Assembly (NCBI RefSeq): GCF_964204865.1
Contig: NC_135258.1
Coordinates: 10,221,001-10,285,000 of the forward strand
DNA length: 64,000 nucleotides
Source: Styela clava
Lineage: Eukaryota > Chordata > Ascidiacea > Stolidobranchia > Styelidae
Direction: 5' to 3'
Shown here: piece after piece, positions 36,768 to 47,343 of the stretch
Layout: each line of letters opens with the position of its first letter
Position numbering within the stretch: the stretch's first letter is position 1
The notes under the pieces: generated by a model
What the model saw: the letters and a program-made list of their open reading frames with translations, nothing else
Databases searched by the model: none
Told to the model about the DNA's origin: nothing
Program-made: the position numbers and the translations under genes

Positions 36768-37344
36768 AGTTTTTTGACGTGTTATACAGCCCAGTGGTTT
36801 CTGACTATAGACTTGTCATTAGGCATGTTTGCCGTGTCGCTGAATTGTTTGCTCTCAACAATGCTCAATGGCTGCACGCTTAAACAATGCTGACGTATGA
36901 TAAATTGAATCCCTTGGGGTTATAAGTATAACTCACGTATATACACGAATTAGAGTAATGGACCGTTTTGTAAAATTGTTGTAGTTGTATATCATGAGGG
37001 TAGCACTGAGTGAGTGTACAAGTGTCGCTCATTGAATAAATAGGAAAAATTACAAAGGGAAAACTAGTAAACAATGCATAATGCATGCCATAGCTATATA
37101 ACAGCCTGAAACTTAGATACTGACCCAGTGGCCAAAATTTATTTAAGTCTAATTTTATCGACAAGAAAATATGGCACTACTAAATATGATAAATGAATGT
37201 TCTTAAGCTTGATCCTGGCTAGTATTTCCAAAAAAATATAATTTTTCCAATCATTTTTATTTTGCATCTTCTATATTACAACATACACACACTGCTTTTA
37301 ACATTTATAGGACAATGCAATAACAGTATTTCCTCATATGCACA
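36768..37344. other. Spacer between SDR paralogues 4 and 5
   Basis: 577 bases holding the 3' end of the upstream gene (AATAAA on the minus strand at 37256-37261, 84 bases after its stop) and the promoter region of paralogue 4. No clear TATA box or repeat is recognised. Confidence 0.4.
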
Positions 37345-40300
37345 TCAAAGTTTGCTCAAAACTCCTGCATCTATTGGTAGACATATCCCAGTTATATGGC
37401 GCGACGAACATAAATATAATATTCCATCAGCTATCACAATTGGCTGCATATAACCAGGCATGGCCCGTTCTTTCATAAATTTTCTTATCTGTTAATAAAC
37501 ATTATATGCTTTACTTTAAAAACGACAGTGTTATCAGGAAATTGAAAACATGATCTATTGTGGATATTCATGCGAAATGATTAATATACCATGCACTTTT
37601 TGGCGTTCCAGAAATATGTGTACCAATATGGAGGTAACTAATTTTGTTCACCTAGTTTACATCAAGGAAGGGACTGAAGCCTATGAGAAGGGGGTATATT
37701 CACTTGGCTAACAAAAACAATCCACAAACTTGTAATAAAACTAAAATGAGTAAAATCGGAATAAAACTATGGCCTAACCATAACCTGGTACACATACTAC
37801 GGGAGTACCCACTTTTTTTATCAAGTTTCATATTTGATAAATTCTGAGTGGTCCCAACTTTAAACATACTACTCAGGCTTGTGAAATCTTAAGGAATTTA
37901 ACGAATGGTAAAATGGACATAGTTATTGGTATATATGTTTATACCTTTACGCCTTCATCTTTAGTTATTGGCTGTTCTGGCCGAATTCTCGTCATCACTG
38001 GACCTGGACTAATATAAACCAATAGAAATTTAATTTTTTATGATTCAGGTATCAATCAATATACAAACTTTCAATATAAATATGAGTTACCAATCTATTT
38101 TTTGCTGTTGCAACACAAATGATGGGAATTACATAAAAAATATAAAACATGGTTTCATACAAATCATCAAACCGATAAAAAGCATTACATATTTTAAAAA
38201 ATCATCTTGGGAGTTGTTTCGTCATTGGCAATGGTATCTATGATTCGCAGTTGCAAAAAGCCTACCATTTACAATAACCGCCATTTAAATTAAAATACTA
38301 ATATTCTGATACAAGTATCCACTCGTCAATATAAATTTTCATTTGTTTTAAAAATCTTGTTTATTTTCACAACAAATTATAGGCAAAGAACAAAAACATG
38401 TAACTTACTTGATACTATTTACGCGTATACCACACTCGAGACATTCTGCAGACATAAAAAATAAACCAAGATTCATAAATTCAATACGACAACTGGGTTT
38501 AGAATAAATAGGAAAAATACACAATGACAGCATTGTTCATGCAATAAATTGTAAACGACGAACCTGCAGCAAATCCCCTTGTAAAATAATCCAATGCACT
38601 TTTTAGCATACCATACGGAACAGATTTCAAGATGGGCATTGTGCGTAAACCGAGTATGCTTGACACGTTAACCACACATCCTAAAATCAGCATTTAAATA
38701 TAAATAACGTACAAACGAGAAATAAGATTATATACCATCATAAATACCTTTACTCTGCTTCAAATACGGGAAAGCATATTTGCAAAGAAAAACGGCAGCA
38801 AGAAGATTTGTTCTAAACAACTTTTCATAATGTTTAACCTCCAGCTGTAAAAAGATTCTGGTTTACTAGATACTAATCCGTTTTGCTTTTTTATCCCGTT
38901 CATATCCCTTCTACAACTTTTCTTCTCTATTTCAATGTAAATATGCGGTTATCTTATTCACAATTTTAAATTAATAAAGTATTATCTTTTAAGTTGTGTC
39001 ATTGAGTTAGCACTTACGTCCACAATAGACGAATAGGATCCAATACCGGCGTTGTTGATTAGGATGTCAATACCTTTGAAGTGTCCAACAGTTGTATTCA
39101 CGATGTGTTGCAAATGGTCAAAATCGGACACATCTCCGATTATTTCTACGACCTGTATGTCACATATAAACTCAGTTCAAATATATATCACAAAAGTAGT
39201 AATACAGCGATTTTAACGCCAAGTCGCCAACATACAACGCCATTTGTAAGGCTATTTTGACGACTCAGATATAGATGGTTTTAGATAGCTATATATATAT
39301 ATATATATATACCGACCTCTGACCCATTATCTTTACATATTTTAGCCGTTTCGTTCAACCTTGCCTTGTTTCTTCCACAGATCGCTAATTTGGCACCTTC
39401 TTTTGAAAATGCTACCGCGGTGGCTGCACCTATTCCACTGGAAGCTCCTAAAACATTTTAAGTTTAGTTTATCAAAACTCTATCTTGCTTCAAGCATTAA
39501 CTGTTCTTCATGCTGAATGTTTGAATATGCTTCGGCAGTATTATATATTTATCAAATGACACGATACAAATGGTATACAGCGGGAGTCGCAACCTACGGC
39601 TCGCGACGCTTCACTGAAATCATAGGCTCATTAAACGAGTAATTGTGACTTATATAATTCTTAGGTTATAATACAATTTTGTTTACACGTTTTTCGCAAT
39701 AAATTCTATTACATAAAGAATATAATCGTCAAAACAGCTGATTTGTTTCTGTATTTAATTATAATTAGACAAATGGCAACGAAACGCAGAAAAGTTGATG
39801 CTAAGTGAAAAGGGTTTAATAGCGCGGAAAATATTCAAATGGAACTTTTTGAGATGCAATGGGGAAATAAATCTATATTTTATTCACGAGATGTATCACT
39901 GCTTGACTTTTATTATAAAAAGTATCTTCTCCATAGAAAACTCTATCCAAATTTGACAAACCATGCGAAAAAAATTCATATGGATGCTTTGAAGTACATA
40001 TGCATGGTGCGGTCTTCGCGCGCTGCTTAAAATTAAACTTCTGATCTTTGTGAAAAAAAATGAGATTCATTGGCCATCAGTTCAGTTTTCAACTTTCTAA
40101 AAAATATGTGCGACCCACCAATGACTTGCAACCCCTAATTTTGGCCCGCCGGCGACAAAAAGTTGCCGACCTCTTGTATACAGTTTTTTTTTCAAAACTT
40201 TCCCCTTCTATAAGGAATATTACGCTTTCTCTGACGTTTTTCGATTTAACGTTTTTAAAACTTGTAAATGTGGTGTTACAAGCATTCAAAAGGCGAAGCA

Positions 40301-40391
40301 GAAATCTCAAATTATATCAGTTAACCTACAGATCCTCCTGCACCATGAACATACCTGTAATAATTACAACTTTTCCTCCAAATTTTGCCAT
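37345..40391 (-). CDS. Short-chain dehydrogenase/reductase, diverged paralogue 5 (8 exons, 253 aa)
   Basis: Coding exons in transcript order: 40391-40355, 39447-39317, 39152-39018, 38844-38748, 38680-38564, 38445-38409, 38008-37945 and 37488-37345 (762 nt). The first seven exon lengths equal those of the triplicated genes; the last is one codon longer. The protein starts MAKFGGKVVIITGASSGIG. It has NNAG 89-92, NVSS 138-141, Y156/K160 (YGMLK) and NPG, and ends near ITGICLPIDAG. It is an intact classical SDR and the closest neighbour of paralogue 4, arranged head to tail with it. Intron 1 contains a hAT element (39581-40175). Intron 2 begins with a (TA)n run only a few bases from the splice donor. 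The substrate is unknown. Confidence 0.88.
39289..39312. repeat. (TA)n microsatellite next to a splice donor
   Basis: About 11 TA units stand between 39289 and 39312. On the minus strand the donor of SDR paralogue 5 intron 2 reads GAG|GTCGG and runs straight into this repeat. Confidence 0.8.
39581..40175. mobile_element. hAT-type element E, first copy, in SDR paralogue 5 intron 1 (595 bp)
   Basis: It is flanked by exact 8 bp duplications GTATACAG at 39573-39580 and 40176-40183. Ends CGGGAGTCGCAACC and AGTTGCCGACCTCTT are degraded relatives of CAGGGGTCGGCAACC. It shares the internal block GGCTCATTAAACGAGTAATTGTG with the element at 59888-60368. From 39774 the plus strand reads ATG then codons for ATKRRKVDAK followed by a stop, resembling the first residues of hAT transposases. 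The rest of any transposase is gone. Confidence 0.78.
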
Positions 40392-43005
40392 AGCTTCTTT
40401 CACATCAAATTATAGCATTATTTACTTACCGTCGTAGTCGCACACGTACTTAGTACCAGCTTATTCAGCTACACGACTGACTGACTCGTGATAAGAAAAT
40501 CGCGTATAGTTTAATGGGCGTAAGTGTTAAAGTACTGATGGGAATGAATCGCGGAAAAATATTGCAGGGGACGACGTAATTTCGAACGACACAACTCCTT
40601 ATCGAATAGAACAACAAAACAGATCGTGTCAAATACTATGAAATAGATATGTTATTTGTGAATTTTATAGCAGTAAATCCGACGTCTTTTACAAACGTAG
40701 TCAATTATTTACAAAATTACTATAGGTTCAACTGATGGTAGTTTGTGCACACTGAATAAATCACAAACGCCTATGTCATTTGCGTCCATAATGAACAGAT
40801 CAAAGTAGCGGAATAGGCTGCGGGATATTTAAACACTCAAATTAAAATGCAAATCTGCAAAATATTTGCGAGAAATCAATAATGTTTTTACTTTGGAAAC
40901 CTTATTGATGAAACGTCTCTAAGCCTGAGAAGTGAAAAAGTTGCTGCTGAATTATTTGCTACCATACACTACTGTTTTTCAATGTTATTCTGCTGTGAAA
41001 TTTGAATATTCCAATGAAAGAACATCAAAAATAATCAAAATTACTATATAAAGCGAACATTTGATAGCAATCGTGAATAGTAACATGGGAAAGGTAATAG
41101 AGCAACATTATATATTCCTTCACACTCTTAATGAAATTCTTGTCAATGTATCAACCCTTCCTCACGAGTTATCACTGTCCCGGGCAAATGAGTATTAACG
41201 AACGCGTTTGGAACGTGTGCTTTCCGCCGACAAATCAAATCGGCGCTGACCAAAGGCGTTGTGGGATTACGAGGGAATCAACAGAGCGTAGAAGGTTGTA
41301 TTGTTGGGCGGCACGCACTTCCAAATGATGTACGCTTCTGTATTAGTCCAACTGAAGAGACTTACGCTATGAGTATTTCTTAGAGAGTTTGATATCTAAA
41401 AGAAAGAAATGCTAGAATAAAACAATGTATGGAGTGAAAACTATTGCGGTTGTTTGATTTAAAGTCATGCGACACAACAGTAAATTATTTATATCTTTGG
41501 TGTGTTTTGCATCTATTTAGCAACGTTAATTGTTAAAAATGTCGTTTTTGGATAGAAGACTAGCACTAACAAATTCTGAACGATCAATTCGACTAAGACA
41601 AACGTTTTTTCGCCGTCTTCAGTATACGGTCAATCCTAACAGTAACAATCAATTCTGGAGGAATAATTTATGATTAGTATGTCATAAGGGGCATTGTCAA
41701 GGTCAACATTTAACAATTAGCCTTGTATAGATGAACGTACGAAATTGTGGTTTGTCCGTTTCAATTTCCATTCGTTGGTTATAGTCTTTTGCATTTGGAT
41801 CGTATTAAAAGTCTTGAGAAACATGAAATCTTTGTGTTCACATATCGAACACTTCAAATATCACATATAGTATATATATATATACTGTAGTTAGTTGTAT
41901 CTGCTGTGCTGTAAATGTCTGTTACATAAATATTACATTTATTGATTTATAAGATATATTCTGAAAGTAGTGACTTATTTATTGCCGGTGAAGTCCGCTG
42001 ATATTTATAATATTCGAACTGTCAGTATAGATAGAGGATTAGTAGGTAGGCGCGATCCGAGTATACATCGATAGTTTAACAATAGAGCAATGATCAAATA
42101 TTTAGACACGACGACAAGGTCGATTGACGATCGCAATTTGAATAAGATATAAAAGTAATCCCTTTTTAGCGACTTATGCCATCTCCAAGTTTAGAATATT
42201 TAAAATCGATTAGCCTTCAGCCGAGAAAATCAAGTTTTAAAAACCCTGAGAACAACAACTATTCGGCAAAACGTTTCATAAATCCTCTTCGTGGTCAACA
42301 ATAGGTCGAAGGTATTTGTGTATAGTACACCAACGACTTCGCACACTTGAATGAACTCGCTACGGGCGAATTTTGGAATGCGGTTACAATCCACTCCTTA
42401 TAGCAGAATCACTAATAATGGACCACGATTACGCATCTTTTGTGATATATAGGGATATTAATTTGCTTATTCAGTTGATTAATTACTCGGTCGTAAATGC
42501 AACTGATTAACAGAAACAAAGTTTAAATTGAAGTGGCATACGTGGTAAATAAAGGCGATTCTTGCGTAATTCGTGGTGCGAAGCAGAGGCGGTTTTAGGT
42601 TTCACTTAGTGAATCAACCATTTCACATTATGCGAATTAATACAAACAACTCTGAACGACAACAATGAGACGCTGTGGAAAAAAATCGGTCAATTCAATG
42701 GCCTCGACGATCATAATACCGCGCGAGCCGTTGGAAACAAATTCGTCATCGCACAGATGAATTATTGTTAAATAATCGCCTGCGAGCAAAGTGCCATATT
42801 GGTCTTCTTATCTGGGTGATTCAAGCAACGACCTCGGTTTTCTCCATAGTCCAAGCCTGTGTATTTGTATGAATAAGGGAAATTTCATTTTAAGTATATT
42901 TGAACCCATACTAACCCTAACCCATGGGTTTTAACACCCGCATATAGATTGAACCCGCGGATATACACATGGGTTCAAATGTAGGGTCACCTTGTTTCTC
43001 AGTAT
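40392..43005. other. Intergenic region upstream of SDR paralogue 5 and glycosyltransferase paralogue 2
   Basis: No coding exon is recognised in 2.6 kb. A short TA run is at about 41870-41884. A short symmetrical patch at 42899-42981 begins with TTTGAACCCA and ends with TGGGTTCAAA, possibly a tiny MITE. It includes the phrase CCCTAACCC once, which is not a telomere array. Confidence 0.4.
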
Positions 43006-43323
43006 CATTTTTGTTTGTTTATATTTTAAACTTTTTAGCGTCCGGAAACTTTCCAAGTTCCTAATAAGGGCAGTCATTTGATAATTATTTGATATCAGAT
43101 ATGAGCTGTCCCGAGAATAAGAGTGTGTTTTTATATGTTCTGCGTTAATCTCGCCTGATATATGGATTTTTGTTTGTTTATATTTTAAACTTTTTAGCGT
43201 CCGGAAACTTTCCAAGTTCCTAATAAGGGCAGTCATTTGATAATTATTTGATATCAGATATGAGCTGTCCCGAGAATAAGAGTGTGTTTTTATATGTTCT
43301 GCGTTAATCTCGCCTGATATATG
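43006..43323. repeat. 159 bp direct tandem duplication
   Basis: The block beginning TTTTTGTTTGTTTATATTTT is present twice in a row (about 43006-43164 and 43165-43323) with no differences that I can see. The period is exactly 159 bases, for example TTTAGCGTCCGG recurring. It lies about 320 bases upstream of glycosyltransferase paralogue 2. 159 is divisible by three, which explains why an open frame on the minus strand runs through both copies. Confidence 0.9.
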
Positions 43324-43640
43324 GATAAATGGTTTAAATGCTATAAATGGTTTTCTAAATCTTTTCCGCTATCACGCTAGTTTACTTCAATAGTTTTTAT
43401 CCAAGTAAAATCCCACTGAATTGTTATATTCCTATTTTTCGTTACTGATGTTATTGTTATTATTTCGCGTAACGATGATTGGGGGCAAAGGAACTTGGGA
43501 TCTTCTGTAAAAAGCCCCCTCAATAAAAATGAAAAAATAAAAAAAACATAACGCCCTAGTTCGGCGATCGCCACGTTAGTTGTTACCAACAGTCAACACG
43601 GTACACTTATGTAATTCCATGTATTTTCTTTTACGAAAGC

Positions 43641-45401
43641 ATGAATAGAAAAGCACATTTATGCTTATGTATGATTCAAAAATATTCAATCTTCCTCATG
43701 TTATTGACGGCCGCAATTTTCGGCGCATTTTGCCGCCAGTGGATTGAAGAAGAATATCATAAGGACATTTACACATTTATTATACTCACGAAAGTACGGA
43801 TGGGGGAGACTGCAGAAAAAATGAACCACATTTGGAGTGACTCTTATAAAGTGACCGAAGATAGAAAATTTGAATCCATTTCCTCGCATGTTTTTGATAT
43901 ATCTAACCACCTTACAGAGTTGAGAAAATCAAGAGAATGTATTGCGTGTCAGACGATAGACAACACACTATGTGATAAATACCCAGGAAGATATGGCTGC
44001 CCTTCTTACATCATGACTGGTATATTACTTTCCAATCGAGTGGGATATACTAAATTTACGTCGTCTGTTATTCGAAAATATAACAACTTAGCAGATATCG
44101 ATATCCATTTGTTCGGCGACAGTTCTGACAAATTTGACCTAAAAACATTACGTGCATGGTACGGCGGTGGAGTAAAGTACCATGGTACAAACGCCGCTAG
44201 GTCAAGAAGTGAGAAGATTCAGTTCTTGCTTGAAATTTTCACCAAATCGAAGTATAAATTACTGATGTTACTGCATGATGATATAGTTCTGTTAAAAGAT
44301 TGGATGGGTTTCATTGAGAAATATATAACACATACAGACGGTTTACTTTCACTTTATCATCCATCTGTGAACCATAGTTTTGCTTATGATTGTAAAAAGC
44401 TCCGAGGCGATTTGTGTGTTGGGGATTTAATAGAAGATTCTGGATTCGTTCTGACAAAATCAATTGCCAAGTTATGGCTTTCTAAAATAAGCAGTTCAAC
44501 TTCCGCACATGCATTAAAAGAACTTCTTCGTACAAATTCAATTCGAATATTATATCCAGTCAAGTCTCTTATGATGTACATCGGTCAGAAAGACCAAGAT
44601 AAAGAAAATTGCGGGATGAATGAAGTAGCTCATAGATTCAATCGTTGCGAATATCCATCATGGATAAAAGAACAAATTGAGTTTTATTTTGACAGATGCA
44701 CGAGTCGGGATGAGATTTATCCAGATGATCCAGACTCTGAGGAATTTGAAACAAAAATGAGAAAGCGATCTTGGGTTCGACCAGCAATTTCCTATTCCTT
44801 TTATGGATACAAAACAAGATATGTGGCAATTGCTTTGGGTAATGCTGCTCGAGTGTCGAGTACATATCCTGGGTGGAAAATGTGGGTTTATCACGATAAA
44901 TCAGTTCCCATTCCTTATCTAGAAACATTCTGCCAACACGATGTTAAACTTGTACAAATGTCAAAATCTACCTTTGTGAATGAAATGACTTGGCGTTTTC
45001 TTATAGCTTCCGAACCAGTCAAAAGATGGATAATTCGAGATATTGACTCACATTTACTTCACAGAGGAAAGGCGGCTGTAGATGAATGGATTGCCTCTGG
45101 CAAAAAATTTCATATTGTCAAAGAAGATGTAGAGCACACAAAACATCCAATAAACGGAGGAAGCTTTGGTGGAACTCATGATGCAATTCCTACAATGAGA
45201 GACGAACTACAAAAATTTGACTTATCAAATGCTTACATGGAAGATATGCGATTTCTAAGATTAATTGTGTGGCCTATTGCTAAAAAGTCTTACTGGATAA
45301 ACGAAGAATTTCCGACCCACGCATATGGAGAAGGTCATCCTTTTCCCACGAAACGGGTAGCACCCTGGGCTTTCGTATGTAACGTAATATTGTGGCCATA
45401 G
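43641..45401 (+). CDS. Two-domain glycosyltransferase-like type II membrane protein, paralogue 2, intronless (586 aa)
   Basis: A single open frame from ATG 43641 to TAG 45399-45401. It is collinear with the 28504 gene after its residue 26, with a constant offset of 17 residues from the first acidic motif to the end. A hydrophobic anchor at about 15-30 (IFLMLLTAAIFGAF) predicts a type II membrane protein with a lumenal C terminus. The CIAC and CDKYPGRYGC cysteines are kept. The first-domain acidic motif is HDD (212-214) instead of EDD, with LLKDW following. The second domain has KRWIIRDIDSHLLHRGKAAVDEW (RDIDS 466-470) and INGGSFGG. Where paralogue 1 has DHPNH this one has EDVEH, so the second site may differ in activity. 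The stretch NEVAHRFNRCEYPSWIKEQ is identical in both genes. Its substrate is unknown. Confidence 0.85.
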   Translation: MNRKAHLCLCMIQKYSIFLMLLTAAIFGAFCRQWIEEEYHKDIYTFIILTKVRMGETAEKMNHIWSDSYKVTEDRKFESISSHVFDISNHLTELRKSRECIACQTIDNTLCDKYPGRYGCPSYIMTGILLSNRVGYTKFTSSVIRKYNNLADIDIHLFGDSSDKFDLKTLRAWYGGGVKYHGTNAARSRSEKIQFLLEIFTKSKYKLLMLLHDDIVLLKDWMGFIEKYITHTDGLLSLYHPSVNHSFAYDCKKLRGDLCVGDLIEDSGFVLTKSIAKLWLSKISSSTSAHALKELLRTNSIRILYPVKSLMMYIGQKDQDKENCGMNEVAHRFNRCEYPSWIKEQIEFYFDRCTSRDEIYPDDPDSEEFETKMRKRSWVRPAISYSFYGYKTRYVAIALGNAARVSSTYPGWKMWVYHDKSVPIPYLETFCQHDVKLVQMSKSTFVNEMTWRFLIASEPVKRWIIRDIDSHLLHRGKAAVDEWIASGKKFHIVKEDVEHTKHPINGGSFGGTHDAIPTMRDELQKFDLSNAYMEDMRFLRLIVWPIAKKSYWINEEFPTHAYGEGHPFPTKRVAPWAFVCNVILWP

Positions 45402-47334
45402 AGTTGACTTTCGCCAAATCAACCACCAGTTTTGGCTCGTATATTCCGTCCAGCTGTTTTCAAACCGACATTTCTCAAGAGTATAAATACGTTTGAAATC
45501 ATGGTTGCCAAATCACAACCATTTGTAGTGAAATATTTTCATGCTCCATAGCAAGGCTTTCGGTAAACTATTAAAATAAGGGTTAAATACGAATATATTC
45601 ACCTGTAACAGTCTGAAGTATTATTTTTGCATAAAAGTGGTAAATTTCTCAGGAATGAAATGTTTTTATACTTCGGTCAAATGTTTTTGTATTATTCACT
45701 TTTTTACCTAAAGTTTCCATAATATTGCATTGTATATTTTTTTATACCATGAAATAAGGAACTGTGAGTCGTTTTCATTGTTTTGTCACTTTATTTTATC
45801 TTTTTGGGAAAGGTGACACAGGGAAAACTTGAATGGAATGGTGCTAAACTTGAGTATTCACCACTCCGTCTGATATCGATGTGCCTAATCTGTAAATTTA
45901 CTGAGGCAAAACAATACTTCAAGCTACCAGTTTGACTTTTGCGTTTATCGTACTTAGTCATTATAATACTTCAATTAGATGAAACTAATCACCGTTTTCT
46001 AAGAAGTAAATATTTTCGAACCAATCTACCCATCAAGAGTCACAACACACAAGCCAGTGTTAGTTGGAAAACAGAGAAATTCTATCATTAGGGGTAAGAG
46101 ATTCAAAGTCGCAAAATAGGATTTTCTAGAATCGGGGAAATCACTGTTGTTTTTGTATGTCCTTCAAAGAGGCTAAGCCGCTAAATGTTAAAATAGTCGT
46201 TTAAAGTTTTTGGCTCTTTTTCGGGGAATATTTAAATGACTTTTTTATTTACAACGGAAAAAATATTTTTGTATTGAAATGATGTATTTGCGATATCAAT
46301 AGCATATATATGTTGAAAATGATGACGTGTTGATGACGTCATCACGGAGTTTTGTGATGGTCTTCGCCGGACCAGTGAAAAAGACAGAACGGAGAGCAAA
46401 TCAACCCTTGAATACTGAAGTATGTGGTATTGTGTCACGTATGGGATAAAGAGTCCAATAAATTATATTGTGATCTAATAAAAACGCCATCATTGTTTCA
46501 GGTATTAAAACTGGGCAAATTTGAGATTCTGAGTACACGTATGCCCAGTATGTTCCCCAGCTTTTAATTTTTTGGGGGGTATTTCGAAATTTAGGGGGTG
46601 GTAAATAATTTGCTATTAGCGATTAAACTATTTGTATTCTCAAAAATTGGTATGTATTTCAAAAACGATGTACATGAGGGGTCCCCCAAGTTAATTGACG
46701 GCGAGCCAAAATACACAGCAGAATAAAAATGTAGGGCCAGAAAAGGGGACCGAGAAAAAGTGCGCGACGACACGGCTGGGGTTTAGGGCGCGCTTAAGCG
46801 CCCTGAGAAAATTTTGAGAAATAAGCACCAAAGTAGGCTCTAAGCTTGATTTTAGATACACCTAGCATTGCAGTTTGTTATGTAATGAAATTAATAATTA
46901 TAATATTAGCTGATAGAATTCCCGAGGAATAAATATCAAGCACGGCTTTCATCAAGTAATTTACAACTTATAGTGACTAATGAAGTTACTTGCTCCTCTA
47001 GCTGCTAGCATATGGCATCGTATGAATGGCTACTTTGTTACACATTCCACATTTTTTTGAACATGTTTGTTTGACTTTTGTACGAATCAAGCAATAAATT
47101 AAATTTTGAAATACGCGCGTCAACTGATCATAATGGCGCATAATGTTGTATTCCTTCAGAACTGAAATATTTTGTTGGCAAGGAAGACAAATCGCTGAAG
47201 TTTTATTTTTTCCAATAAAGAAATAAAAACCTTGCCATTCATTTAAAAAATGTCTGTTTTCAGTGCCTAGTTTTCGTTTTGTGACATCTTTAAGCTTTCT
47301 TAATATATGGCTAAAACGGTTTCTAAAATACTGC
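45402..47334. other. Intergenic region downstream of glycosyltransferase paralogue 2
   Basis: No gene is recognised. A perfect 14 bp palindrome TGATGACGTCATCA containing a CRE core is at 46331-46344. A G-rich phrase at about 46569-46602 (GGGGGGTATTTCGAAATTTAG) resembles one near 50788-50817, suggesting a shared degraded repeat. Confidence 0.4.
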
Positions 47335-47343
47335 GGTGTGTAA

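Noticed and set aside
41131-41328. 65-codon plus-strand frame
   Set aside because: Isolated, no splice context, no motif; within chance expectation for this length of sequence.
42905-42930. CCCTAACCC as a telomere-like array
   Set aside because: Only one occurrence, inside a small symmetrical patch; not a tandem array.
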